DNA from: Polynucleobacter arcticus | Lineage (GTDB): Bacteria; Pseudomonadota; Gammaproteobacteria; Burkholderiales; Burkholderiaceae | Direction of reading: 5' to 3' | Length of the DNA stretch: 64,000 bases | Assembly: GCF_013307205.1 (NCBI RefSeq) | Contig: NZ_CP028940.1 | Coordinates: 546,647 to 610,646, forward strand | Part shown: in pieces, positions 37,583 through 45,839 of the stretch | Layout: the number at the start of each line of letters is the position of its first letter | Numbering within the stretch: position 1 is the stretch's first letter | Position numbers and translations under genes: made by a program | Notes under the pieces: generated by a model | The model's database searches: none | What the model saw: the letters and a program-made list of their open reading frames with translations, nothing else | Told to the model about the DNA's origin: nothing

Positions 37583-38328
37583 CTTCTTGATTCCGTGCTG
37601 GTTGGGCTAATTACAGAACCTCGAATCGTCTCAATAAAAAATTGACCTGACTGGTTTGACGCCCGAATAGTAGATTTTGAATTGATATCATCCGCACTAC
37701 GAAGCACCAAAGAGAGAGTTCCATAGGTCCGCGCCAAATCCAGCCTATTAACCTCATCAGCAGAGATCTGAAGAGTTGCTGAATTTCCCACCTTCGATGC
37801 CTCTGTGATGGTACGTAATTGCGAAATGGCTAATACTCTTGCATTTTGAACAATTACTTTAGAGTAGGCGCCATATGCTGGATCTTGACCGCTTAAGATA
37901 ACGTCAACATAATTTCCAGGCACCACAAATCCGCCAACACCAGAAATCTCATTGACTGTAATCGTGAATGCTCTTGCGCCAGCGGGTAAATCTGAAGCCA
38001 CATCAACCAGGTTTTTTTGAGAAATCATGTTAGAAACAATAATTTCTCCAGGGCCTATCCTATTTTCAGCAACTTTATTAACTATCAAGTTAATATCAAA
38101 AATTGCGCCGGCAGGGATCACATTGGGCAAAGGGCTCATAGCCGTTATATCAGCTGAGGCAATTTTACTGCCGGGTAATATTTCCTTATTTGCGGAATAC
38201 ACTCGGATTACATCCACAGGGCCGGTGGGGGGCGATGTATTTGCCAAATAAAGGTAAAAAATTCCCGCGACGAGAAGTGAAAACACCCCCGAACCAATAA
38301 TGACAGATAGTAATTTCTTATCCCTCAT
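37579..38328 (-). CDS. rcpC: Tad pilus assembly protein CpaB/RcpC
   Basis: 249 residues: an N-terminal anchor helix (8-28), an SAF domain (EILPGSKIASADITAMSPLPNVIPAGAIF), and the RcpC domain with ARAFTITVNEISGVGGFVVPGNYVDVILS. It links periplasmic and secretin parts of the system. Located between the prepilin peptidase and the secretin. Confidence 0.9.
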   Translation of the reverse strand: MRDKKLLSVIIGSGVFSLLVAGIFYLYLANTSPPTGPVDVIRVYSANKEILPGSKIASADITAMSPLPNVIPAGAIFDINLIVNKVAENRIGPGEIIVSNMISQKNLVDVASDLPAGARAFTITVNEISGVGGFVVPGNYVDVILSGQDPAYGAYSKVIVQNARVLAISQLRTITEASKVGNSATLQISADEVNRLDLARTYGTLSLVLRSADDINSKSTIRASNQSGQFFIETIRGSVISPTSTESRR

Positions 38329-38334
38329 TACATA

Positions 38335-38826
38335 TCAACCCAAATATCGCTGAAATAATGCTACTGATAAGCCAGTAAAAATGGCGGAAACATAAGGAAA
38401 TTGTTTCTCCTTGAGCATTTTTGTAAATAAGGGCTCTCGGAATCTTTTTACTAACCAGTCAATCAGAATTAAACCCATAACAATTAGGCCTCCGGCCACA
38501 GATGAATAGAGAACAATTCCCAAAAATGAAATGGGGCCCTCAAATAAGGCGATGACAAAAAAGAGTTTCACATCGCCACCACCCAATAATCCATAAATGA
38601 AAGGTGGCAAAAAAAGGGCTATTGCGATACCGGCAGCTGTGATACTTGAAATAAAACTCTCGCCCCCATAAGGGGAAATAGAAAATAAAAATCCAATACA
38701 AGTGCCAAATAAAATTAGAGCATTAGGCACTTTTCTGTCCTTTAAATCACTTATAAGGGCGAGCGATACAATACTGAATAAAATTGAATCCTCAAACACT
38801 AGTGGCAATACGGTTAAAAATCCCAT
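38335..38826 (-). CDS. tadV: Prepilin peptidase TadV/CpaA (A24 family)
   Basis: 163 residues with about five helices. The two catalytic aspartates are in SDLKDRKVPN and GGGDVKLF. It cleaves the Flp prepilins at the Gly-x-x-x-x-Glu site. Its first ~11 codons overlap the end of the second flp gene in another frame (38792-38826), so either translation is coupled or the true start is a GTG slightly further in. Confidence 0.85.
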   Translation of the reverse strand: MGFLTVLPLVFEDSILFSIVSLALISDLKDRKVPNALILFGTCIGFLFSISPYGGESFISSITAAGIAIALFLPPFIYGLLGGGDVKLFFVIALFEGPISFLGIVLYSSVAGGLIVMGLILIDWLVKRFREPLFTKMLKEKQFPYVSAIFTGLSVALFQRYLG

Positions 38827-38953
38827 TCAAATTCGTGCCCAGGGTTCGTACTGCAGTAATGATCACTAGAGCAACTAGCCCACTAATTAAGCCGTATTCA
38901 ATTGCTGATACACCTTTAGTGCTCCTGAGAAGATTAATGATATATATGAACAT
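38792..38953 (-). CDS. flp: Flp-type prepilin, second copy
   Basis: 53 residues, MFIYIINLLRSTKGVSAIEYGLISGLVALVII... ending NRIATSV, start at 38953 with GAGGG seven bases upstream. KGVSAIEYG is the cleavage region with Glu at +5 and adjacent Tyr. From STKGVSAIEYG onwards it is nearly identical to the prepilin encoded just upstream (38971-39153), at DNA level too, so it is a recent tandem duplicate with a shorter, altered N-terminus. Confidence 0.85.
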   Translation of the reverse strand: MFIYIINLLRSTKGVSAIEYGLISGLVALVIITAVRTLGTNLNGIFNRIATSV

Positions 38954-38970
38954 ATAAATCCCTCGCTGGT

Positions 38971-39153
38971 TTAAACGCTTGTGGCAATACGGCTAAAAAT
39001 TCCGTTTAAATTAGTGCCCAATGTAGTAACAGCTGTAATAATTACCAATGCCACTAAGCCAGCAATTAATCCATACTCAATAGCGGATACACCCTTCTCA
39101 TTACCAGCGAGCTTGGAATAGATGTTACGAAAATGTGATTTGATATTTTTCAT
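38971..39153 (-). CDS. flp: Flp-type prepilin (major pilin candidate)
   Basis: 60 residues: positively charged leader (MKNIKSHFRNIYSKLAGNEKG), prepilin peptidase site G/VSAIEYG, hydrophobic helix LIAGLVALVIITAV, and a short tail. It begins the minus-strand tad operon and is followed by a second flp copy and the prepilin peptidase gene. Confidence 0.92.
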   Translation of the reverse strand: MKNIKSHFRNIYSKLAGNEKGVSAIEYGLIAGLVALVIITAVTTLGTNLNGIFSRIATSV

Positions 39154-39569
39154 GATTTATCCAAAAAAAAAGTTATAAAAAAACTACAACTTGATTAAAC
39201 TTTTTTATAATTGCTTTCGCAAGACAGAATGTTCACATGGCGTGAAATTGATTCATTTCATTAAATTCAATAAATTTAAGTACCATTCAATTTGATACAT
39301 AAGTACTAATTTTGTAATCAAGATTGAAAATATGGCTTTTGCATGACTTACAAGCCGAAGAGATAACTCTTTACAGCAACTATTACCAGGAATGCATTTA
39401 GACAATGCCTATTTTTGAATGTATAGTTAGTAAAATATTTTTAAGTTTACTTCGGCATACAAATCGTTAGCCTTGTTTTTTCACAGTGCGCTCTTCACCT
39501 GCCTCTATGATAATTTATTAAATTTTTAATACTCTTTTCTTGTCGCTAATTTGCAGATCGTTCGTTTTT
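39154..39569. other. AT-rich divergent promoter region of the tad locus
   Basis: About 416 bases between flp (minus) and tadE (plus). Very AT-rich with T and A tracts; promoters in both directions are expected. I found neither class of palindrome described elsewhere in the window, and no ORF. Confidence 0.5.
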
Positions 39570-40007
39570 ATGCCAGCTTTTTTAATGTTAAAAAAACTAT
39601 GTAAGGATCAAAGTGGATCTGCTGTAGTTGAATTTGCAATTGTGCTTCCCACCCTTCTCTTGCTTGTCTTTGGAGCAATTAACTACGGGGCAGTTTTTAA
39701 CAATCAATTGATCATTAATGCTGCAGCTAGGGAAGGTGCAAGATGGGCCGCACTGTATTCCGATTCCTCTACGGTGTGTTCCACTACAGGCGCTACGAAT
39801 CCCTGTAAAGTTGCTTCTGATTATATGCAGTCAGGACTACTTTTTGCCTCTGAAACAACCTTACCAACATATACCTGGACTGCTGCCAATACCGATACCA
39901 ATACTCTACAGACTGTGCATGTTACCTATACCTATAGCGAGATAGGCTGGAGTATTCCAGGTTTAAAGACCGCTTATTCAGCAACTTCGTCTGCATTACA
40001 TCAATGA
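39570..40007 (+). CDS. tadE: TadE-like pseudopilin
   Basis: 145 residues from the ATG at 39570 (another ATG at 39585; no clear ribosome binding site). KDQSGSAVVEFAIVLPTLLLLVFGAINYG is the TadE motif: short charged leader, Gly, Glu at +5 and a hydrophobic helix. AAAREGARWAALYSDS follows as in TadE proteins. Minor pseudopilin of the Flp pilus. Confidence 0.82.
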   Translation: MPAFLMLKKLCKDQSGSAVVEFAIVLPTLLLLVFGAINYGAVFNNQLIINAAAREGARWAALYSDSSTVCSTTGATNPCKVASDYMQSGLLFASETTLPTYTWTAANTDTNTLQTVHVTYTYSEIGWSIPGLKTAYSATSSALHQ

Positions 40008-40170
40008 GGTTCATCATTCCAAAAGAAACAGATTACCCGCTAGGAATCATTTCAAATTACTCCTGTCTGCCAGCAACAACAATTCAAACTCGTTTTTTAG
40101 ATGTCAAATCTTTTTTAAAAACTCTAGCACCTTAATTATGCTTTTCTTTGCACCTAAATTAGGAGGCAAT

Positions 40171-40248
40171 ATGTTTAATAAATTAAGCGTGTTTTTTTTC
40201 ATGGGAAATTATTTCCAATTATTTATTCGGGTACATCATCATGTCTAA
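40171..40248 (+). CDS. Possible 25-residue leader peptide coupled to tadG
   Basis: MFNKLSVFFFMGNYFQLFIR-VHHHV, preceded by the near-perfect Shine-Dalgarno AGGAGG four bases before ATG. Its stop TAA (40246-40248) overlaps the second and third codons of tadG, whose own ATG (40241) lacks a good site. This is the arrangement of translational coupling. The peptide is hydrophobic with three consecutive His near its end. No homologs can be checked here. Confidence 0.45.
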   Translation: MFNKLSVFFFMGNYFQLFIRVHHHV

Positions 40249-41485
40249 AGCAAAGAATCAGGAAAACGGCTCGGTAGCTGTCATATTTGCGCTTTGCTTA
40301 ATACCTCTAATATTTTTTTTAGCCTTCATTGTGGATTTAGGATATCTGCGTATACAAAAGGCCTTGGCACAAGACACCGCCGATGCAGTCGCCATTGGCT
40401 GCGTACTTAGTAATCAACAAACTCCAGGTAGCTGTGTTACTACCTCTTCTGCAACGGCATTTTCTAGTCTTATTCCCAGCGGCTTTAACGTAAGTATCGA
40501 CACGATAACTTGCCCCGCAAATCCGCCAGGGCTTGATAATTGTCTTCAGGCAACTGCTATATATAGTTGGACACCTTTTTTTAGCAAATTTGTTGGCAAA
40601 AATATTCTAGGAGTTTCGGCTAATTCTAAGGTAGGGGGGTACGCAAGTGCGCCATGCTTGTTAGCATTGAATGCAACAGGTAATTTTTATAGTGCGGGTA
40701 ATGGTAGTGCGGGGATTTATCTAGATGTGGGTGGTGGCGGAAAAGTCGCCACAGCATGCGGTGTTGGTGTTAAGGGAAGTAATTCCGCTTATCAGATAAA
40801 TGTAAATACTGGAACATTAGATGCCAGTGCTGGATACAACTACATACGGTTAGAGAGCCCTTACCGTACCGGAGGAAATACTTCAAATATATTACCCAGC
40901 ATTACTCAAGCTAGCTCGATAAAAAATCCACATCGAGTATTTGATAATATTGTCTCATCACTCCCCGCTGTTACTGGGCAGCAACAAAGCTTTCAAGGTG
41001 GAACTGCTACACTTAATCCTGGTAGTTACTATGGAATACGTGCCCAAGGAGGATCATTGGTACTGAACCCTGGTGTTTACTATATCGGTGATGGCGGCAT
41101 AGATTTTAGAAATACTATGGTCACTGCAACTAATGTGGCAATTATTAATCAGTCGTCATCTGGTGGATCAATCACAATTAAAGACGATACCAAGATTCAG
41201 TGGACTGCACCAACTAGCGGCGATTACAAAGGCATGATATTGATCCAGCATGCCTCAAACAGAAATACCGTGGAGATAATGCATAACCCATCCCTGTCGA
41301 CGTTTGATGGCAACTTATATTTACCAGGAGCTCCATTTTATTTACATCCTAATAATTCAACCAGCTCTAGCCCGGGCATTGGTTCAACAGTTGCCGATAC
41401 TTTTTTTATTACAAATGGTTATTACAAATTTAATGCAATTAAAGCAACAAAATACTACTCAACCGAAGTTAAATCACTTCCATAA
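40241..41485 (+). CDS. tadG: TadG-like protein
   Basis: 414 residues. N-terminal NQENGSVAVIFALCLIPLIFFLAFIVDLGYL is the TadG membrane segment, followed by QKALAQDTADAVAIGCVL. The C-terminal two thirds is Gly-rich beta structure (GGGGKVATACGVGVKGS, LNPGSYYGIRAQGG, LNPGVYYIGDGGIDFRN) as in the putative pilus-associated Flp/TadG proteins. It lies in the same orientation as tadE, 233 bases downstream. Confidence 0.8.
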   Translation: MSKAKNQENGSVAVIFALCLIPLIFFLAFIVDLGYLRIQKALAQDTADAVAIGCVLSNQQTPGSCVTTSSATAFSSLIPSGFNVSIDTITCPANPPGLDNCLQATAIYSWTPFFSKFVGKNILGVSANSKVGGYASAPCLLALNATGNFYSAGNGSAGIYLDVGGGGKVATACGVGVKGSNSAYQINVNTGTLDASAGYNYIRLESPYRTGGNTSNILPSITQASSIKNPHRVFDNIVSSLPAVTGQQQSFQGGTATLNPGSYYGIRAQGGSLVLNPGVYYIGDGGIDFRNTMVTATNVAIINQSSSGGSITIKDDTKIQWTAPTSGDYKGMILIQHASNRNTVEIMHNPSLSTFDGNLYLPGAPFYLHPNNSTSSSPGIGSTVADTFFITNGYYKFNAIKATKYYSTEVKSLP

Positions 41486-41536
41486 GTATAAAACTTAGCC
41501 CTTAATTTTATCTACCGAGTTTAAGAATGCCCTGCT

Positions 41537-41580
41537 TTATTGATAATTTAGTAGTGCTACTAAACTATCAATAAAAAATG
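41537..41580 (+). terminator. Long near-perfect inverted repeat, probable terminator
   Basis: TTATTGATA-A-TTTAGTAG, 2-base loop, CTACTAAA-C-TATCAATAA: a 17-bp stem with one internal mismatch. AT-rich, followed by AAAAA on the plus strand and therefore by a T run on the minus strand side. It could act as a terminator or as a protein-binding palindrome; the position 50 bases after tadG favours termination. Confidence 0.5.
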
Positions 41581-41757
41581 GTGGAAACACCCAAGTCTTT
41601 TCTGATTAAAGCTCTACTTGCTTGACTCAATCATATGAAATATTGTCCATATCCTTAATTGCGAGGGAATGACAAAAAAATCTAGATCAATTGATTGAGT
41701 AGAGAAATCATATTGGTTGCCGCCTAACTGGGTTGAAAATACCGACTGCAATGAATC

Positions 41758-41777
41758 ATCCCCTATTTGAGGGGGTT
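41758..41777. promoter_or_regulatory. CCCC-N8-GGGG palindrome (class B) upstream of XRE-like gene
   Basis: ATCCCC, eight bases (TATTTGAG), GGGGTT. Five of six arm positions pair. It lies about 82 bases upstream of the start at 41859. Confidence 0.5.
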
Positions 41778-41858
41778 ACACAGCTAATTTATGCGGGCTA
41801 TTATTGATGTTAATTTTTTTAGTTTCATGACGCATCAGATGTCGGACAAATTAACCTA

Positions 41859-42191
41859 ATGCCCAATTTTAAGAAAATCAAAGCTGTCCAAATCGGAGAA
41901 CAATTGTGTTCTGCCAGAGTAGGCCAAGGTCTTAGCTATATTCACTTATCCGTCGCAAGTGGCTTATCTTTACGAGATTTAATTCATATTGAGACTGGTA
42001 ATTATTATCAATTTGATAGAGATTTTGAGCAATTCTTAGAATACGCGGGCATTTATGCAAAAACTATCAATGTAAATATCTGTCATATCCCCTCGGATCA
42101 AAGTAAGCGATTCAACACCAAACCAGATCTAGTCGAAAAAGAAATATATATACCCAGTTTTCTCAGAGTTAAATCCTATCCATTTGAGTAG
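41859..42191 (+). CDS. XRE-like helix-turn-helix protein
   Basis: 110 residues. IGEQLCSARVGQGLSYIHLSVASGLSLRDLIHIETGNYYQF fits the XRE/Cro fold (helices 2-3 around residues 27-42). It is eight bases upstream of the RodZ-like gene, which has a similar domain, so the two probably derive from one another or act together. DNA binding is inferred from the fold only. Confidence 0.6.
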   Translation: MPNFKKIKAVQIGEQLCSARVGQGLSYIHLSVASGLSLRDLIHIETGNYYQFDRDFEQFLEYAGIYAKTINVNICHIPSDQSKRFNTKPDLVEKEIYIPSFLRVKSYPFE

Positions 42192-42199
42192 ATTGAAAA

Positions 42200-43105
42200 A
42201 TGAAGCTTGAAACTAAATCTTCTTCTCATGAGATTGATGGCGATAAGCTACGATTTGCTAGAGAAGCTATGGGACTGAGTCAGCAAGAGCTTGCAATAAA
42301 GTTATGCCTTTCGCAATTACATATTGCCCAATTAGAAGATGGTCGATTAAGTATATTTTTTTCCCCAGCGCACAAAATTCAGATCGCCAAAAAAGCAGGA
42401 TTAGTCTTAGATTTGCAGGAACTTGAGTACTTGATTCCAAAAAATATTCAGCCAGGATCTGCACCGTCCTATTCAGAAGGAATCTCTCAATCACCTGCAA
42501 ATGGACTTCATTCCAACCCAATTACGGCACACCAATATCAAGCTGCTAAGCGTAAGCACTTTCTAATCCCAAGTTGCATCTCAGGAATATTAGCAATTAG
42601 CGTTTGCACGCTAATTTATTTTGAGGAGCTGTCAATGCAGGATCTTACTAAGCACATCAGTGTGAAGCAGGCATTTACTCTACAGGTACGGGAAAACAAT
42701 ATGCCACTAGAGCCAACAATTCCTGATCCCAGAGTTGAGCTAGCGAATTCAAGCGCTCAACTCGAATCTGAGCCTAAGCATCTACTTCCGGAGAATTGTC
42801 AATTTAATAAATCTGAATTAAAGCAATATCAGACAATCAATCCCACCAAAAAGGATGAAATGGTCTACGTTCTTAGTAAAGAAAATCAATCAATCTGTGT
42901 GATTGATAGTCAAAACAAAGTAACTACCCTTCATTTATTACCTGGAGAATCTAAATCGGTCCATGGAATAGCGCCTTTTACGTTAGTGAGCTCCGACTTG
43001 AGCAGGTTTGATCTGTACTTTCAAGGATCAAAAGTCAAGGCCAATCAACTTAATACAAGAGCAATTCGACTTGAAATAGCAGAAAATTTGACTGCATATA
43101 ACTAG
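42200..43105 (+). CDS. RodZ-like membrane protein with HTH and DUF4115-type domain
   Basis: 301 residues: cytoplasmic HTH_25/XRE domain (DKLRFAREAMGLSQQELAIKLCLSQLHIAQLEDG, about 14-50), a membrane helix at about 121-140 (FLIPSCISGILAISVCTLIYF), and a periplasmic part ending in a DUF4115-like beta domain (HLLPGESKSVHGIAPFTLVSSDLSRFDLYFQGSKV). RodZ links MreB to the cell wall machinery; whether this is RodZ itself or a paralog specialised for the adhesin/pilus regulon is unclear. Confidence 0.7.
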   Translation: MKLETKSSSHEIDGDKLRFAREAMGLSQQELAIKLCLSQLHIAQLEDGRLSIFFSPAHKIQIAKKAGLVLDLQELEYLIPKNIQPGSAPSYSEGISQSPANGLHSNPITAHQYQAAKRKHFLIPSCISGILAISVCTLIYFEELSMQDLTKHISVKQAFTLQVRENNMPLEPTIPDPRVELANSSAQLESEPKHLLPENCQFNKSELKQYQTINPTKKDEMVYVLSKENQSICVIDSQNKVTTLHLLPGESKSVHGIAPFTLVSSDLSRFDLYFQGSKVKANQLNTRAIRLEIAENLTAYN

Positions 43106-43145
43106 AGGGAACAATCAAGTGTAGCTGCCTAGTAATTAGGCCTTG

Positions 43146-43178
43146 CCGCTTCAAGCATCCGTTTGAAGCGGTTTTTTT
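43146..43178 (+). terminator. Rho-independent terminator
   Basis: CCGCTTCAA / TTGAAGCGG stem with a 7-8-base loop, followed by seven T. Located 41 bases after the RodZ-like gene. Confidence 0.88.
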
Positions 43179-43257
43179 CATCTAGAATTCCCCCCTCTTT
43201 ACAGGCTACTTGAATGAATACTTTGATAAGGAATCAATACAGATACGATTTACTCGC

Positions 43258-43566
43258 TCACCTATGTTGACTGTTAAATAGAGGTTGATAGCTCTCAATT
43301 AGCCTACGTTCAATCAGATTTCTGTCAGCCTGCTTTGGCACAGTCTTTGCATGAATATGCGTTACCCCTAATTTTTTCGCCTCTTCTAAGCTCTCATGTT
43401 TAGAAAAACGCTCCTTAAATGAAGATACCTGCCCTATATATAGCGGTACCCAGCGATTCTCTTCATTTAATTTAGTAAAAATAAAGATTCCACCAACATC
43501 AATCCATTTACTATCGATCGGATAAATTCCAAAATCCATTGCTAGCCAATGCATTCTCTGAGTCAT
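43258..43566 (-). CDS. GIY-YIG nuclease-superfamily protein
   Basis: 102 residues from the ATG at 43566 (a TTG four codons earlier is less likely). GGIFIFTKLNEE...PLYIGQVSSFKERFSKHE gives the GIY-YIG pair in relaxed form (GIFIF ... LYIGQ), followed by an Arg-containing helix and the catalytic Glu region ERRLIESYQPLFN. Stand-alone domains of this size occur as UvrC- or Slx1-related nucleases of unknown role. Confidence 0.7.
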   Translation of the reverse strand: MTQRMHWLAMDFGIYPIDSKWIDVGGIFIFTKLNEENRWVPLYIGQVSSFKERFSKHESLEEAKKLGVTHIHAKTVPKQADRNLIERRLIESYQPLFNSQHR

Positions 43567-43684
43567 TTTGCCTTTCAAGATGAAAATCCCCCGCTTTTAA
43601 GGGCGGGGGAAGTACACACACCACATGAACAAAGCAACGCCATGAAGACGTTGGATTAATTTAACGGAGTTTAGTAGTTTGAGA

Positions 43685-43704
43685 TACCCCCACAAATAAG
43701 GGAT
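43685..43704. promoter_or_regulatory. Weak class B-like palindrome
   Basis: TACCCC, eight bases (CACAAATA), AGGGAT. The centre (AAATA) matches the stronger boxes but the right arm is degenerate. It is 36 bases upstream of the small membrane protein at 43741. Confidence 0.35.
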
Positions 43705-43740
43705 TAATTCTTGAGCTCATGCCGACTACATTAGAAAATT

Positions 43741-43911
43741 ATGAAAATACTACTTTTATGGCTCATTTGTCTATTTCTTTTACTTATTTTTAGCCTATCA
43801 GGCGCTTACTCATGGCAAGCTTATGTGCTAATCATCATTACAACTCTTGGGTCAATTGGATTTGCAATAAACGGGTCTCCTAACACTACGAAATCAAAAT
43901 TACAAAAATAA
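43741..43911 (+). CDS. Small membrane protein, 56 residues
   Basis: Begins MKILLLWLICLFLLLIFSLSG, second hydrophobic stretch AYVLIIITTLGSIGFAI, basic tail KSKLQK. Two helices are predicted. It ends two bases before the start of the winged-helix gene. Short and unrecognised; the coding call rests on its hydrophobic pattern and tight packing. Confidence 0.5.
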   Translation: MKILLLWLICLFLLLIFSLSGAYSWQAYVLIIITTLGSIGFAINGSPNTTKSKLQK

Positions 43912-43913
43912 TC

Positions 43914-44230
43914 ATGAATAAATATTTAAAACTTGTGAAGCAAATCAAGAAAATTAATAGCGAATATGTATTAAATCAGTATGAAATTAAGATACTCAAT
44001 ATAGTGGCTGAAGCTTATTCTAATAATTCAATGATATCTGTACAAGATTTGATTTGCCATAGAGAAATTGCATCCCAAGCTACGCTCCATTGCGCTTTTA
44101 AGGGCTTAGTCAATAAGCAACTATTTTTACCAAAACTCATAACCTAGACGGTAGAGTAAAAGAAGTTTACTTAACAAACACTGCACTGAAGTATTACAAC
44201 AAACTTGAGCGAGAGCTTCTTGAGGCTTAA
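43914..44230 (+). pseudogene. Frameshifted winged-helix (MarR-like) regulator
   Basis: The first frame gives 77 residues: YEIKILNIVAEAY, DLICHREIASQATLHCAFKGLVNKQLFLPK, a winged-helix recognition region. It then stops at 44145-44147. In another frame the sequence continues as THNLDGRVKEVYLTNTALKYYNKLERELLEA to a stop at 44228, which is the expected wing and dimer helix. A one-base change in TTTTTACCAAAACTC (about 44121-44135) would restore one frame of about 105 residues. Either a recent pseudogene or a base-calling error in the assembly. Confidence 0.6.
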
Positions 44231-45146
44231 CTTGTTAGAAAGAATTGCATGTACTGTATTGCGCAAGGTAATGAATACGAGATGGCAAGATGTTTACTTT
44301 TGATAACCCTGTACTTAAGTTCAGCGCAGTGCTTTGCTAACAGGCATTGACTAAAATTATGCTCAAACTTTTGCGCCTCTAATAAAAGACAGCATCAGAG
44401 ACAAGCTGATATTGATACCCCACCGCACACAAAATCCCCATGTCAAGAATTTTTTGGGAAAGAGACTTGCGGTATCCAAGCCAATTCATTTAAAGCCCCA
44501 CAGAATCAAGAGTGGCGTTCTGATAGAAATTCAATAATTCATAAGTAACTAGGAAACTGTAATTTAGCCTATATTCAATGTATTAAATCTTGTAATCATT
44601 AACAATTACATCCAGATTCAATTTGATAGGCACATCATCACATGGAAAGATGGGTAAATGTAGATGCCCTTATCGCCCACGATTAACCTCTAGTCGCTCG
44701 ACTAGTTAACAATGGCCTGACTCTACCAAATACTTTTCGGTAACTCAATTCTTAAACTTGAGTTGCACAGAGATTTTGCTTTTCCCGTTGAGGTACCGCA
44801 CCGGGAAAGCATGATGGCCGTTCATTTGAATTGAATAAAAAAAATTACGTTAATCGATCAAATTGCTTGGCAAGATTCGAACAAATTAACATGTTGTTCA
44901 TTAAGCCCTCGTCTCTGATTTTTTTTTACAATGTAAATTTGAGAGTTAAGCAACCCCCCTAAAGATGGGGGTTAGTTAACATATCAGGCCTTAAAACTTT
45001 TGATGAAAATGATTCAACAATGAAATTAAGAATCCCTTAAAATAAACATAATAGTTTAGATCATCAACAAACATATTGATTTTTAATGCGCTGCAAGGAC
45101 TACTTAATTACTTATAGTTTCTAAAAATTTTTAAATATATTTTTTA
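44231..45146. other. Long intergenic region (~0.9 kb) with two inverted repeats
   Basis: No gene can be supported in 916 bases. It holds a hairpin at 44778-44810 (TTTCCCG ... CGGGAAA) and the class B palindrome at 44952-44973. It may contain decayed sequence or a long regulatory region of the response regulator gene. Confidence 0.5.
44952..44973. promoter_or_regulatory. CCCC-N8-GGGG palindrome (class B) upstream of response regulator
   Basis: AACCCCC, eight bases (CTAAAGAT), GGGGGTT: perfect 7-bp arms. It lies about 175 bases upstream of the regulator start at 45147. Confidence 0.58.
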
Positions 45147-45821
45147 ATGTCCAATAAAATGCCAGAGTTCAATTCCAACAAACAAGTACGTCTACTGATT
45201 GTGGAAGATGATCTTTTTTTTACCAATCTCTACAAAAGTGAAATTGAAAAGAATGCTTCACTATGTTTATTGAGCAGCAGTGAAACTGGGGAAGATGCCA
45301 TAACCTTCCTAGAAAATAATTCAATTGATATTTTGATTTGCGACTTGAATCTACCTGACATCAGGGGCATTGAAGTCATCTCCAAGGCAAAAGCATTGCA
45401 TCCTCAAGTTGAGGTTTTAGTAATCACTGGCGTTGGTGATCAAACTGACTTTTATGAGTGTTTAAACTTAGAAGTTAAAGGTTTTATCCAAAAAGATGAG
45501 CTTAGGGCAAACTTTGGGAATATTCTCAATAGTATTAAGGAGGGTTATGCCGCAATTAGTCCCACTATTGCAAAGGCCTTAATTCAAAAAAATCGGCAGA
45601 ATGAGCAGTTGCAGATTAAGGCCAATAACCCCTTAACCAAGAGAGAGTTAGAGGTATTAATGGAAATGGCCATTGGACTTTCAGTAAAGCAAATAGCGCG
45701 TAAGTTTAGTCTATCTCCATATACTGTAAGTGGCTACACTAAATCAATTTATCGGAAGCTCAAAGTTAGATCGAATACCCAAGCTATTTCTGAAATAAAA
45801 AAAATGGGTTGGTTAAACTAA
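45147..45821 (+). CDS. NarL/FixJ-family response regulator
   Basis: 224 residues. Receiver domain with acidic pocket E20-D21-D22, phospho-acceptor D66 (DILICDLNLPD), T94 (VITG) and K116 (FIQKD). LuxR-type HTH at about 155-220 (LTKRELEVLMEMAIGLSVKQIARKFSLSPYTVSGYTKSIYRKL). It is 18 bases upstream of the histidine kinase gene, its likely partner. A class B palindrome lies upstream, so autoregulation is a reasonable hypothesis. Confidence 0.88.
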   Translation: MSNKMPEFNSNKQVRLLIVEDDLFFTNLYKSEIEKNASLCLLSSSETGEDAITFLENNSIDILICDLNLPDIRGIEVISKAKALHPQVEVLVITGVGDQTDFYECLNLEVKGFIQKDELRANFGNILNSIKEGYAAISPTIAKALIQKNRQNEQLQIKANNPLTKRELEVLMEMAIGLSVKQIARKFSLSPYTVSGYTKSIYRKLKVRSNTQAISEIKKMGWLN

Positions 45822-45839
45822 GGAACCATTGGTATTCAG

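Larger units (their letters stand above)
41486..41858. other. Intergenic with terminator-like hairpin and class B palindrome
   Basis: 373 bases. The hairpin at 41537-41574 ends the tadE/tadG unit; the class B palindrome at 41758-41777 precedes the XRE-like gene. No ORF supported. Confidence 0.55.

Noticed and set aside
44952..44973. Class B box as a standard NarL heptamer pair
   Set aside because: NarL sites are TACYYMT pairs spaced 7-2-7; these boxes have C4/G4 arms with an eight-base spacer, so the match is only superficial.
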